Source: JAFGRU01 sp016934985
GTDB lineage: Bacteria > Desulfobacterota > Desulfuromonadia > Desulfuromonadales > JAAYDE01
Length of the DNA stretch: 64,000 bases
Direction: 5' to 3'
Assembly: GCA_963665045.2 (NCBI GenBank)
Contig: CAXXJQ010000006.1
Location: forward strand, 754,910 to 818,909
The translations under genes were made by a program, and so were the position numbers. The notes under the pieces were generated by a model. The model saw only the letters and a list, made by a program, of their open reading frames with translations. It made no database searches and was not told where the DNA came from. Below are positions 43,090-52,130 of the stretch, one piece after another. The first letter of the stretch is position 1; each line of letters begins with the position of its first letter.

Positions 43090-43628
43090 GTATCAACGCG
43101 ATACCCAGAAGGTATGCAAGAGCATTAGTTGGGTTGGCCGAAGAGCAAAACAAGGTAGAAGAGTTTGCCGCTGAACTGGAAAAGGTTCAGGAAGCCTTTG
43201 CCGCGAATAAAGAACTGAAAACCGTTCTTATCAATCCCACCTATTCAGCGGGCAAGAAGACCGCACTCCTAAACGATGTGACTGAATATCTTGGCCTTTC
43301 CGAGGATATCCGCAAATTTCTGGGGCTTCTTTTGGAAAAGGATCGTTTGAAATATTATCTGCAGATTCTGGAAAGCTATCGCCAGTTGGCGGATGAAAGC
43401 AGCGGCATCGAAAGAGCTCAATTGACTTCCGCAAAAAGACTTACCAAAGAGCAGAAAGAACAAATTAAAGCAGAGTTGGAAAAACAGACAGGAAAGAAGG
43501 TCGACCTTGAGGTAAAGGTTGATTCCTCTTTGCTTGGCGGTATTAAAACGGAAATCGGCGGAAGGGTTGTTGATGGCAGTTTGGAAACCCAGCTTAAACG
43601 GATGGGAGATACCTTAACAAAGGGGTGA
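43086..43628 (+). CDS. atpH: ATP synthase F1 subunit delta
   Basis: The 180-residue delta subunit connects the stator to the top of the F1 head. The N-terminal helical bundle begins IPRRYARALVGLAEEQ and the C-terminal motif DSSLLGGIKTEIGGRVVDGSL is the family signature. It starts at TTG overlapping the atpF stop codon by four bases, implying coupled translation. Confidence 0.93.
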   Translation: MSINAIPRRYARALVGLAEEQNKVEEFAAELEKVQEAFAANKELKTVLINPTYSAGKKTALLNDVTEYLGLSEDIRKFLGLLLEKDRLKYYLQILESYRQLADESSGIERAQLTSAKRLTKEQKEQIKAELEKQTGKKVDLEVKVDSSLLGGIKTEIGGRVVDGSLETQLKRMGDTLTKG

Positions 43629-43637
43629 TAGGGCTTT

Positions 43638-45152
43638 ATGGAGATAAGAGCGGAAGAGATCAGTGCGATAATAAAGAAGCAGATTCAGGACTTTGGCGGT
43701 GAAGTTGAAGTTAGCGAAACCGGCCATATTATCTCTGTCGGTGACGGTATTGCCCGTATTCATGGCCTTGACAAAGCCATGGCCGGCGAATTGCTGGAGT
43801 TTCCCGGTGAAGTCATGGGGATGGTCTTGAACCTTGAGGAAGATAACGTCGGTGCGGCCATCCTTGGTGAAGCTGAGCATATCAAAGAAGGCGACGTGGT
43901 CAAACGGACCGGGCGCATTGTTGAGGTTCCCGTCGGTGAAGCTCTTCTCGGCAGGGTAGTCAACGGTATCGGTATTCCTGTTGACGGCAAGGGGGAAGTC
44001 CAGGCTGAAAAGTATAGTCAGGTTGAAATCAAAGCCCCCGGTATCGTCACCAGAAAATCGGTTCACGAGCCTATGCAGACCGGCCTCAAGGCTATTGACT
44101 CCATGGTTCCCATTGGACGCGGTCAGCGCGAGTTGATTATTGGCGACCGTCAGACCGGGAAGACCGCCGTTGCGATCGACACCATAATCAACCAGAAGGG
44201 CCAGAATCTGGTCTGCATTTATGTCGCCATCGGACAGAAAAGATCCACGGTTGCCCAAGTGGTTGACAGACTCCAGAAATACGGGGCCATGGAATACACC
44301 ATCGTGGTTGCAGCAACCGCTTCCGAGCCGGCGCCGCTGCAGTTTATCTCGCCATATACAGGCGCGACCATGGGTGAATATTTCCGCGATAACGGCAAGC
44401 ACGCCCTCGTCATTTACGATGACCTTTCCAAACAGGCCGTGGCCTATCGCCAGCTTTCTTTGCTTCTTCGTCGTCCTCCCGGACGCGAAGCATTCCCCGG
44501 GGATGTTTTCTACCTTCACAGCCGTCTTCTCGAAAGGGCCGCCAAGCTTCATGAGGGCTTGGGCGGAGGCAGCATGACGGCACTACCGGTTATTGAAACC
44601 CAGGCCGGGGATGTATCCGCCTATATTCCCACCAACGTTATTTCCATTACCGACGGCCAGATCTTCCTGGAAAGCGACCTCTTCTATTCCGGTGTACGCC
44701 CCGCTATTAACGTTGGTCTTTCGGTTAGCCGTGTTGGTGGTAGTGCTCAGATCAAGGCTATGAAACAGGTTGCTGGTACCCTGCGTCTCTCTTTGGCCCA
44801 GTACCGTGAAATGGCTGCTTTTGCTCAGTTCGGATCGGACCTCGATGCTACGACGCAGAAACAGCTTCATCGTGGTGAGCGACTGGTTGAAGTTCTCAAG
44901 CAGGGCCAATATCAGCCTCTGCCAGTTGAAAAGCAGGTTTTGGTCATCTACGCGGCCAATAACGGCTTTGTGGATGAATATCCAACCAGCTTGCTGAAAC
45001 GTTATGAAGTAGAGCTTCTTTCCTTCCTGGATAACAACTATGCTGACCTTTTGGCAGATCTGGCGGAGAAGAAAGCTATCGATGATGCTTTGGAAGAAAG
45101 AATCAAGGCGGCGTTGAACGAGTTCAAAGGCCAGTTTGCGGCTGAGTCCTAA
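43638..45152 (+). CDS. atpA: ATP synthase F1 subunit alpha
   Basis: The 504-residue non-catalytic nucleotide-binding subunit has the P-loop GDRQTGKTAVAID, the arginine-finger region SVSRVGGSAQIKAMK and the PAINVGLS segment. The order atpX-F-H-A-G-D-C is that of F-type synthases. Length is normal. Confidence 0.98.
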   Translation: MEIRAEEISAIIKKQIQDFGGEVEVSETGHIISVGDGIARIHGLDKAMAGELLEFPGEVMGMVLNLEEDNVGAAILGEAEHIKEGDVVKRTGRIVEVPVGEALLGRVVNGIGIPVDGKGEVQAEKYSQVEIKAPGIVTRKSVHEPMQTGLKAIDSMVPIGRGQRELIIGDRQTGKTAVAIDTIINQKGQNLVCIYVAIGQKRSTVAQVVDRLQKYGAMEYTIVVAATASEPAPLQFISPYTGATMGEYFRDNGKHALVIYDDLSKQAVAYRQLSLLLRRPPGREAFPGDVFYLHSRLLERAAKLHEGLGGGSMTALPVIETQAGDVSAYIPTNVISITDGQIFLESDLFYSGVRPAINVGLSVSRVGGSAQIKAMKQVAGTLRLSLAQYREMAAFAQFGSDLDATTQKQLHRGERLVEVLKQGQYQPLPVEKQVLVIYAANNGFVDEYPTSLLKRYEVELLSFLDNNYADLLADLAEKKAIDDALEERIKAALNEFKGQFAAES

Positions 45153-45172
45153 GCGGGAGAAGGTGCTGCCAA

Positions 45173-46042
45173 ATGCCCAGTTTGAAGGATATTAAAAAGC
45201 GAATCAACTCGGTAAAGAATACCCAGCAGATCACCAAAGCGATGAAAATGGTGTCTGCCGCCAAACTGCGTAAAGCCCAGGAAGCTGTAGTTGCCAACCG
45301 ACCCTACGCAGAAAAAATGCAGGAAGTTCTTTCCAGCCTGGCTTTAAGGGTAACCGACAGCCAACATCCGCTCCTGCAGCAACGGGAAAAAGAGCGGGCG
45401 CTGATTGTTCTTTTGACCGCAGACCGAGGTCTTTGCGGCGGTTTTAACAACAACATCTCCAAGGCGGTGGAGAAATTCATCGCGGCCAATCCGCAGGAAT
45501 ACAAAGAAATCGATCTGATGATCATTGGCCGGAAAGGTAACGAATACCTTAAACGGCGGCCAGGCCTGAATATCGTCAAGGTATATGAAAATATAACTGG
45601 CGATATCAACTATCAGACAGCGTTGCTCCTGAGCGAAGAGATTATCGCTCTCTTCGCGGACGAGGAAAAATATGATGTTGTGCACCTCGTCTATAATCAT
45701 TTCAAAAGTGTCATTTCTCAGGTGATAACTTTTTCCCAACTCCTTCCAGTGGCTCCCAGGGAAGTGGAGGAAGATACCCATATAACCGATTATATCTTCG
45801 AGCCGAGTGCCGAGGATATTCTCAAGGATATACTCCGTAAGAATGTGGAAGTTCAGATTTTCAAGGCTTTGTTGGAGTCTTCGGCTGCCGAGTTGGGGGC
45901 GCGCATGAGCAGTATGGACAGTGCCACAAAGAACGCATCGGAGATGATTGGCAAGTTGACCCTGGCTTACAACCGTGCCAGACAGGCGGCTATTACCACG
46001 GAACTTATGGAAATTATTTCCGGTGCCGAATCAATAAAATAA
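45173..46042 (+). CDS. atpG: ATP synthase F1 subunit gamma
   Basis: The 289-residue rotor subunit begins PSLKDIKKRINSVKNTQQITKAMKMVSAAKL-like, the conserved N-terminal helix, and ends with the C-terminal helix NRARQAAITTELMEIISGAESIK. It couples proton-driven rotation to catalysis in the alpha3-beta3 ring. It follows atpA after 20 bases. Confidence 0.97.
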   Translation: MPSLKDIKKRINSVKNTQQITKAMKMVSAAKLRKAQEAVVANRPYAEKMQEVLSSLALRVTDSQHPLLQQREKERALIVLLTADRGLCGGFNNNISKAVEKFIAANPQEYKEIDLMIIGRKGNEYLKRRPGLNIVKVYENITGDINYQTALLLSEEIIALFADEEKYDVVHLVYNHFKSVISQVITFSQLLPVAPREVEEDTHITDYIFEPSAEDILKDILRKNVEVQIFKALLESSAAELGARMSSMDSATKNASEMIGKLTLAYNRARQAAITTELMEIISGAESIK

Positions 46043-46099
46043 GGAATAAGGGGCTTCGATTTCCCCCAGACCGGGGAATAAAAGGAGGAACGGTTAATT

Positions 46100-47506
46100 A
46101 TGAATAAAGGAAAAATTTCTCAGGTTATCGGTCCGGTAGTCGACGTGGAATTTGAAGAAGGGAAATTGCCTGAGATTTTGACAGCTCTCAAAATTACCAA
46201 CCCGGCAATTGACGACCAGGAATGGAATCTGATTGTCGAGGTGGCTCAGCATCTTGGTGAGAACACGGTCCGTACCATCGCTATGGACTCTACCGAAGGT
46301 CTGGTTCGTGGCCAGGATGTTCTCGATACCGGCAAACAGATCACCATGCCGGTTGGCCCGGCTACCCTGGGTCGTATTCTCAACGTTGTCGGGCAGCCGG
46401 TAGATGAGGGTGGTCCGGTGCAAGCTGAGAAACAATGGGAAATTCATCGTCCAGCTCCGGAATTCGTCGACCAGTCCACGGAAGTTGAAGCTTTTGAAAC
46501 CGGAATCAAGGTTGTCGACCTTCTGGCTCCTTATTCCAGGGGCGGGAAGATTGGACTGTTTGGCGGGGCCGGTGTTGGTAAGACCGTTCTGATTATGGAA
46601 TTGATCCATAACATCGCTAAGCAGCACGGCGGTTACTCCGTTTTTGGGGGTGTCGGGGAGCGTACCCGTGAAGGGAATGACCTTTGGCACGAGATGAAGG
46701 ATTCTGGAGTTATCGACAAAGCGGCTCTCGTTTATGGCCAGATGAACGAACCTCCCGGCGCGCGTGCACGGGTGGCTCTTTCGGCTCTGACGGTTGCCGA
46801 GTATTTTCGTGATGAAGAAGGCCAGGACGTGCTCTTCTTTATTGACAACATTTTCCGTTTCACCCAGGCGGGTTCCGAAGTTTCCGCACTACTGGGACGC
46901 ATTCCTTCGGCGGTCGGTTACCAGCCGACCCTGAGTACCGAAATGGGGGAATTGCAGGAACGTATCACCACTACCCAGAAAGGCTCCATCACCTCGGTTC
47001 AGGCTATTTATGTTCCCGCTGACGACCTGACAGACCCGGCTCCGGCCACCGCTTTTGCGCATCTTGATGCTACGACGGTTCTCTCCCGGCAAATTGCCGA
47101 GCTCGGTATCTATCCTGCGGTAGACCCTCTGGACTCCACCAGCCGTATTCTTGATCCCCAGGTAGTTGGTGAAGAGCATTACAAAGTTGCTCGCGAGGTG
47201 CAGTTTGTTCTGCAGCGCTATAAGGACCTTCAGGATATCATCGCTATTTTGGGTATGGACGAGCTTTCCGAAGACGATAAGCTTCTGGTCAGCCGCGCAC
47301 GTAAAATCCAGAGATTCCTTTCCCAACCTTTCCATGTTGCTGAATCCTTCACCGGGTCACCTGGGAAATATGTCAAACTTGAGGATACCATTAAAGGGTT
47401 CACCGAGATTGTCGCCGGCAAATATGATGACCTCCCGGAACAGGCCTTCTACATGGTCGGAACCATTGAAGAAGTTCAGGAAAAGGCCCAGAGCCTTGGC
47501 GATTAA
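46100..47506 (+). CDS. atpD: ATP synthase F1 subunit beta
   Basis: The 468-residue catalytic subunit has the P-loop GGAGVGKTVLIMEL, the catalytic GVGERTREGNDLW, ALTVAEYFRDEEGQDVLFFIDN and the C-terminal DELSEDDK lever. AAAGGAGGAAC lies upstream of the ATG. The 57-base gap after atpG holds no terminator. Confidence 0.98.
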   Translation: MNKGKISQVIGPVVDVEFEEGKLPEILTALKITNPAIDDQEWNLIVEVAQHLGENTVRTIAMDSTEGLVRGQDVLDTGKQITMPVGPATLGRILNVVGQPVDEGGPVQAEKQWEIHRPAPEFVDQSTEVEAFETGIKVVDLLAPYSRGGKIGLFGGAGVGKTVLIMELIHNIAKQHGGYSVFGGVGERTREGNDLWHEMKDSGVIDKAALVYGQMNEPPGARARVALSALTVAEYFRDEEGQDVLFFIDNIFRFTQAGSEVSALLGRIPSAVGYQPTLSTEMGELQERITTTQKGSITSVQAIYVPADDLTDPAPATAFAHLDATTVLSRQIAELGIYPAVDPLDSTSRILDPQVVGEEHYKVAREVQFVLQRYKDLQDIIAILGMDELSEDDKLLVSRARKIQRFLSQPFHVAESFTGSPGKYVKLEDTIKGFTEIVAGKYDDLPEQAFYMVGTIEEVQEKAQSLGD

Positions 47507-47555
47507 AACACCAATTGTTGGGCGACGATAACGGTAACCTGAAAAGGAAAGAAGC

Positions 47556-47972
47556 ATGGCTGAAAAGCTTAAGCTGGAAATAGTAACCCCATACGGCGAG
47601 GTTGTTTCAGAGGAAGTCGATGAAATCACCGCCCCTGGAGCCCTCGGGGAGTTCGGGGTGCTGCCTGGCCATATACCTATGCTGACATCTTTGAGAATTG
47701 GCGAGTTTTCTTATCTCAAAAATGGAAAGAGATTGTTTATTGCCGTCAACTGGGGTTATTTCGAAGTGGAGGAAAACTGTGTCACAGTCCTGGTTGATAC
47801 GGCCGAGCCGCAGGATCTAATTGACCTCGAACGGGCCAAGACGGCTATGGGCCGCGCGGAAGAAGGGCTGAAACAATTATCCCACGAGGATAAGGAATAC
47901 CGGGTTATGGAAGCGGCTCTCAAGCGTGCCATCAACCGGATTCAGGTGGCGAGCCGACGTACCGGCCATTAG
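47556..47972 (+). CDS. atpC: ATP synthase F1 subunit epsilon
   Basis: The 138-residue subunit has the N-terminal beta-sandwich (LEIVTPYGEVVSEEVDEI, APGALGEFGVLPGHIPMLTSL) and the two C-terminal helices that can inhibit hydrolysis. It is the last gene of the operon; a strong terminator follows 32 bases later. Confidence 0.96.
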   Translation: MAEKLKLEIVTPYGEVVSEEVDEITAPGALGEFGVLPGHIPMLTSLRIGEFSYLKNGKRLFIAVNWGYFEVEENCVTVLVDTAEPQDLIDLERAKTAMGRAEEGLKQLSHEDKEYRVMEAALKRAINRIQVASRRTGH

Positions 47973-48004
47973 CCCTGATTTTATAACCAGTCGTATCCTT
48001 TATC

Positions 48005-48032
48005 AGGCGGCCTTTTCAAGGCCGCCTTTTTT
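48005..48032 (+). terminator. Rho-independent terminator of the atp operon
   Basis: AGGCGGCCTT and AAGGCCGCCT form a perfect 10-bp stem with a three-base loop, followed by six T (48027-48032). It stands between atpC and dinB. Confidence 0.93.
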
Positions 48033-48042
48033 CATTGTGGTT

Positions 48043-49236
48043 ATGGAGAAAAATACACCAGACATCATACATTTAGACCTCGATGCTTTTTATGCATCTG
48101 TGGAGCAGCATGATAATCCGGAGTTGCGAGGTCGGAAGGTCATTGTCGGGGGGAGCCGGGAACGGGGGGTTGTCTGTGCCTGTTCCTATGATACCCGGCC
48201 GTTTGGGATCCGGTCTGGAATGGCTATACGAGAGGCTCTTCGGTTTTGTCCCGACGCCTTAATTTTGCCCGTGCGGATGAACCGTTACCGGGAAGTATCG
48301 CAACAAATATTCCAGATTTACGCTTCCTACACCGACCTTGTTGAACCCCTCTCCATTGATGAAGCCTTTCTCGACGTATCCGGGAGTACCTCGTTGTTGG
48401 GAGATGCCTTCACCATAGCGAAGAAAATAAAAGAAGAGGTCAGGGGAAAAACAGGCTTGGCGCTAAGTGTGGGTGTTGCACCGAACAAAATGTTGGCTAA
48501 GCTGGCTTCGGAACAAGGAAAACCAGATGGGTTATATCTGCTCACGGCAAATAGGGTGGATGACTTTCTGACAACCCTCCCCGTTGCCAATCTTTGGGGG
48601 GTTGGGCGAAAAACTCAAAAACAGTTGAGGCTCTTGGGTGTTGAAACGGTTGCTGATTTGCGCCGCATTGGTTTTGATACCTTGGTCCGGATGTATGGCG
48701 AAAATTCAGGTCGCCATCTTTATGATATGGCCAGAGGCATAGATAAGCGGCACGTAGAACCCCCGGGCCGGGCAAAATCTGTTGGCCGTGAGCGGACCTT
48801 TGACTGTGATGTAAAATGCCATGAAGTGTTGGAGCAGGAGTTGTTGCTGCTGTCGGATCAGGTCGGGTCGCGCTTGCGGGAAAAAGACCTGAAAGGCCGT
48901 ACTGTCTCAATAAAGGTGAAATATGACGACTTCCAAACTTTGACACGGAGCTTTACTCTTCCACAGGCAACCAGCCATGGACCGGATATATATCGCTTGG
49001 CCAGAAGACTTTTGGGTGATTTGGAAAATAGAAAGGCGATCCGGCTCCTTGGGGTAACAGTAAGTCATTTTGAAAGTGAGGAGGATAACCAACCGTGGCT
49101 TTTTAATGATGATCAAAAAGGTCTTCTATGCCGGTTGGATGAGGGTATCGATAAAATCCGGGGAAAATATGGTGACCAGAGCATTATTCCGGGGTCCCTG
49201 CTGCCAGGGCGAGGAAAAAAGTCGAATGACAGGTAA
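48043..49236 (+). CDS. dinB: DNA polymerase IV (Y-family)
   Basis: The 397-residue translesion polymerase begins IIHLDLDAFYASVEQ with the catalytic aspartate, then has SYDTRPFGIRSGM, the second catalytic acidic pair in PLSIDEAFLDVSG, and the helix-hairpin-helix GVGRKTQKQLRLLGV. The little-finger domain is at about 240-360. The ATG lies only 10 bases after the T-run of the atp terminator and has a poor ribosome-binding site, so the start or its expression is uncertain. The frame stays open upstream to 47926, but that part encodes no family homology. Confidence 0.92.
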   Translation: MEKNTPDIIHLDLDAFYASVEQHDNPELRGRKVIVGGSRERGVVCACSYDTRPFGIRSGMAIREALRFCPDALILPVRMNRYREVSQQIFQIYASYTDLVEPLSIDEAFLDVSGSTSLLGDAFTIAKKIKEEVRGKTGLALSVGVAPNKMLAKLASEQGKPDGLYLLTANRVDDFLTTLPVANLWGVGRKTQKQLRLLGVETVADLRRIGFDTLVRMYGENSGRHLYDMARGIDKRHVEPPGRAKSVGRERTFDCDVKCHEVLEQELLLLSDQVGSRLREKDLKGRTVSIKVKYDDFQTLTRSFTLPQATSHGPDIYRLARRLLGDLENRKAIRLLGVTVSHFESEEDNQPWLFNDDQKGLLCRLDEGIDKIRGKYGDQSIIPGSLLPGRGKKSNDR

Positions 49237-49258
49237 TAAAATCCTGGCGGGATAAGAA

Positions 49259-50251
49259 TCAGGCAATTTTTTCAAGCTTAACAATCGCTTCCTTCTCGCC
49301 AAGGGTAATCAGAGTATCGCCGTTTTCCATAATGGTTTCAGGGACGGGGTTAAAAAGCATTTGCCCGTTGATCTTTTTGATGCCGACAATAATGATTCCC
49401 CAGTCCCGACGAATGCCTGAGGTGATGAGGTTTTTTCCGACCAGCGACGAAGACGAAGAAATTTTGATTTCCTCCAGCTGCAGTTCAAGCCGTTTTCCGG
49501 CGGTGGCAATTTCCAGGAAGTCGACGACCGAAGGTCTCAGGATAGCCTGAGCCATGCGGTGGGCACCAATGAGGTAAGGTGAGACAACCTTGCTTGCTCC
49601 GGCGCGCTTAAGTTTTTTTTCAGAAGCCGGTTCAGCGGCTCGCGCCAGAATGAAAAGGGCCGGGTTGAGACCCCGGGCCGTCAGGGTGATATAAACATTA
49701 TCGGTATCCTGGGTTACGGCGGTAACCAGCCCCTTGGCCTTGGCAATCCCCGCTTTGACCAAGGCATCGTCGTCGGTGGCATCCCCGGCGACGAAAAGAT
49801 AACCCTCCTCTTCAATTTTTTGGCAAAGATTGGGATCGTTTTCGACGACGACAAACGGTATGGGCCTTTCTTTGAGTTCGGCACATATAAAACTTCCGAT
49901 TCTACCGTAACCACAGATAATGAAGTGATCTACAAGTTTATCGATTTCTTTTTGCAATTTTTTTCTCCCGAATATCTGGCGAATTTGCCCTTCCACGATA
50001 AATTCGACAAAACTGCCACCCGCGTAAGCAATAACCCCGAGACTGGAAAAAATCAGTACGATGGTAAAAGCCTTGCCGGTCGAAGAAAGTTCATGAACTT
50101 CCCGAAAGCCTACGGTAGTTATGGTGATAATGGTCATATAGAAGGATTCAAAAATCCCCCATCCTTCAATCAGGGAATAGCCGAGCGTCCCGGCAAGGAC
50201 AACACAGATTAGAACTAAGAAGGAAAAGCGTAGATGTGGGGTCGATTTCAT
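49259..50251 (-). CDS. Potassium channel with RCK (TrkA-N/TrkA-C) domains
   Basis: The 330-residue protein has two membrane helices (about 9-28 and 60-84) around a pore loop whose filter reads TTVGFRE (45-51), instead of TVGYGD. A cytoplasmic RCK follows: a Rossmann domain with ICGYGRIGSFICAEL and VAGDATDDDALVKAGI (about 108-225) and a TrkA-C domain (about 250-330). This is the MthK-like two-helix channel layout with nucleotide/ion gating. It may conduct K+, though the altered filter could change selectivity. The ATG has AGGA 7 bases upstream. It converges on dinB with a 22-base gap. Confidence 0.88.
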   Translation of the reverse strand: MKSTPHLRFSFLVLICVVLAGTLGYSLIEGWGIFESFYMTIITITTVGFREVHELSSTGKAFTIVLIFSSLGVIAYAGGSFVEFIVEGQIRQIFGRKKLQKEIDKLVDHFIICGYGRIGSFICAELKERPIPFVVVENDPNLCQKIEEEGYLFVAGDATDDDALVKAGIAKAKGLVTAVTQDTDNVYITLTARGLNPALFILARAAEPASEKKLKRAGASKVVSPYLIGAHRMAQAILRPSVVDFLEIATAGKRLELQLEEIKISSSSSLVGKNLITSGIRRDWGIIIVGIKKINGQMLFNPVPETIMENGDTLITLGEKEAIVKLEKIA

Positions 50252-50330
50252 GTTGGTTCCTGGTTAAGGGATAGCAAAATGGTAGCTCTGGAAACACTAA
50301 AAAGCAAGATTTCTCACCTTGCCTTCACTA

Positions 50331-51122
50331 TCAGGGTCTTAGGCGGTAACCTTTGCCGATGAGAATCGCTGCCCAGACAAAGAGGCTCAGGGAAAGTGTC
50401 AGAGAAAAACCGAAAGAAAAGAAAGGCGACGCATCGCCGACCCCGAGAATGGCAAAACGAAAGCCATCAATGAGATAAAAGAGAGGATTGATGCGCGAGA
50501 CCTGTTCCCAGAAAGGCGGCAGGATGGAAATAGGGTAGAAGACGCCCCCGAAATAGATAAGCGGCAAGATAATAAAGTTGTTGAACATGCTCAGGGAGTC
50601 AAAAGTGTTTGAATAAATAGCGGCGATGAGGCCGAACTGGGCAAAAAGAAAGCTGGCCAGAAAAACCATGACCAGACAGAGTTCCGGGTGCACCCAGGGC
50701 ATGGATGCAAAGCCAAGGGAAATCAAGGTGATAACAGAACCTACCAGTAATCCTCGGATCATGGCTGCCAGAGTATAGGCAAGGATAAGCTGTGGCGGGG
50801 TAATGGGAGCGACAAGCAGGTCAACAATGTTACCAAGATAGCGGGACATGAAGAGTGAGGAGGAAACGTTGGCGAAAGAGTTGTTGATGATGCCCATGAG
50901 AATCAGCCCCGGAATGACGAACTGGGCATAACTGTACCCTTCGAGGACAGAGATTCTCTCACCCAAGGTGGCTCCGAAAACGAAAAGGTAAAGAGATGCG
51001 GTGATGACCGGGGTCAGAAGGGTCTGGAAAGAGACGCGAAGAAACCGCAGGATTTCCCTTTTCAGCAAGGTGACAAAAGGGAGCCATGCCACATAAAGGG
51101 GATGCGGAGTTGAATCTTTCAT
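50331..51122 (-). CDS. ABC-2 type transporter permease
   Basis: A 263-residue inner-membrane protein with six predicted helices and the ABC-2 signature in the second half (NNFIILPLIYFGGVFYPISILPPFWEQVSRINPL). It resembles YadH-type export permeases, which move drugs, polysaccharide or lipid precursors; the substrate is unknown. Its start overlaps the stop of the ATPase gene by four bases, so the two form one exporter. Confidence 0.9.
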   Translation of the reverse strand: MKDSTPHPLYVAWLPFVTLLKREILRFLRVSFQTLLTPVITASLYLFVFGATLGERISVLEGYSYAQFVIPGLILMGIINNSFANVSSSLFMSRYLGNIVDLLVAPITPPQLILAYTLAAMIRGLLVGSVITLISLGFASMPWVHPELCLVMVFLASFLFAQFGLIAAIYSNTFDSLSMFNNFIILPLIYFGGVFYPISILPPFWEQVSRINPLFYLIDGFRFAILGVGDASPFFSFGFSLTLSLSLFVWAAILIGKGYRLRP

Positions 51123-52063
51123 AAGCAGTTGTTGTTTTTCCGGGTCAGGGGTTTTTTACCGGTCAGGGTCAGAAATACATCTTCCAGGGCCGGTTTTTCT
51201 GTCTCTATATCGAGTACTTGAATGTTGTTTTGCTGCAGTATTTGAAGGATATTTCCAGGTAATATACCATCCTTCAGACAGAAGATAATTTTGTTTCCTT
51301 CAACCTGGGTGGAAATATTGAGGGAAGAAAAAATATCACCTGAGAAAGTCGGGGGGGTATCCAGGGTCAACGTCATTTTGCGGCCGGCAAGGCGATCGAG
51401 AAGTTTTTCCTTATTTTCAAGGGCTACCAGGGAGCCGTTGTCCATTATGGCGATACGTTCACAAAGTTGTTCAGCCTCTTCCAGATAGTGGGTGGTAAGA
51501 AGAACTGTTGTTCCTTTGGCGTTAATTTCACGGACAAATTCCCACAGGGAATGGCGCAACTCGACATCGACTCCGGCAGTGGGTTCATCCAGTATCAGGA
51601 GGCGGGGCTTGTGAATCAGCGCCTTGGCAATCATAAAGCGGCGCTTGAGGCCACCTGAGAGCTTGTTCATCGGCTTATCCAAATGAGGAACAAGGCCAAG
51701 GCGCTCCAGCAAGGTATTGCGCCATGCAGGGTCATCCGGAACTCCGTAGTAGCCGGAGTGAATCTTGATTGCCCGGTTGATGGTAAAAAAGGTATCAATG
51801 ACAATTTCCTGATGCATGACACCAATTAAGCGGCGCGTCAGAAGATAATCCTTGCGGATGGAATGGCCGAAAACTTCGATGCGGCCGGACCCGATGCGGA
51901 TGGCCCCGGTTATCATATTGATAGTGGTGCTTTTGCCGGCACCGTTGGGGCCGAGAAGAGCAAAGATTTCTCCCGGAGAAATTTCCAGGGAAAGTTCTTT
52001 TACTGCAAGGCTTTTTCCGTAACTTTTGGAGAGATTTTCGATTTTCAGGGCAGTTAGGGACAT
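51119..52063 (-). CDS. ABC transporter ATP-binding protein
   Basis: A 314-residue ATPase of the DrrA/YadG type. Walker A is LLGPNGAGKSTTINMITG, the signature is LSGGLKRRFMIAKALI, and Walker B is PRLLILDEPTAGVD, followed by the switch histidine in TTHYLEEAEQLCERIAIMD. A C-terminal extension of about 80 residues matches the family (DUF4162-like). It is co-translated with the permease. Confidence 0.93.
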   Translation of the reverse strand: MSLTALKIENLSKSYGKSLAVKELSLEISPGEIFALLGPNGAGKSTTINMITGAIRIGSGRIEVFGHSIRKDYLLTRRLIGVMHQEIVIDTFFTINRAIKIHSGYYGVPDDPAWRNTLLERLGLVPHLDKPMNKLSGGLKRRFMIAKALIHKPRLLILDEPTAGVDVELRHSLWEFVREINAKGTTVLLTTHYLEEAEQLCERIAIMDNGSLVALENKEKLLDRLAGRKMTLTLDTPPTFSGDIFSSLNISTQVEGNKIIFCLKDGILPGNILQILQQNNIQVLDIETEKPALEDVFLTLTGKKPLTRKNNNCL

Positions 52064-52130
52064 GTCAAAATTTACAAAAGATGGGTGATTTCATTTGGAG
52101 TATCATCTGGGACAAAAGCGTATTGGTAGT

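Noticed and set aside
43614..44552. 312-codon open frame on the minus strand
   Set aside because: It is antisense to atpA, which is unambiguous.
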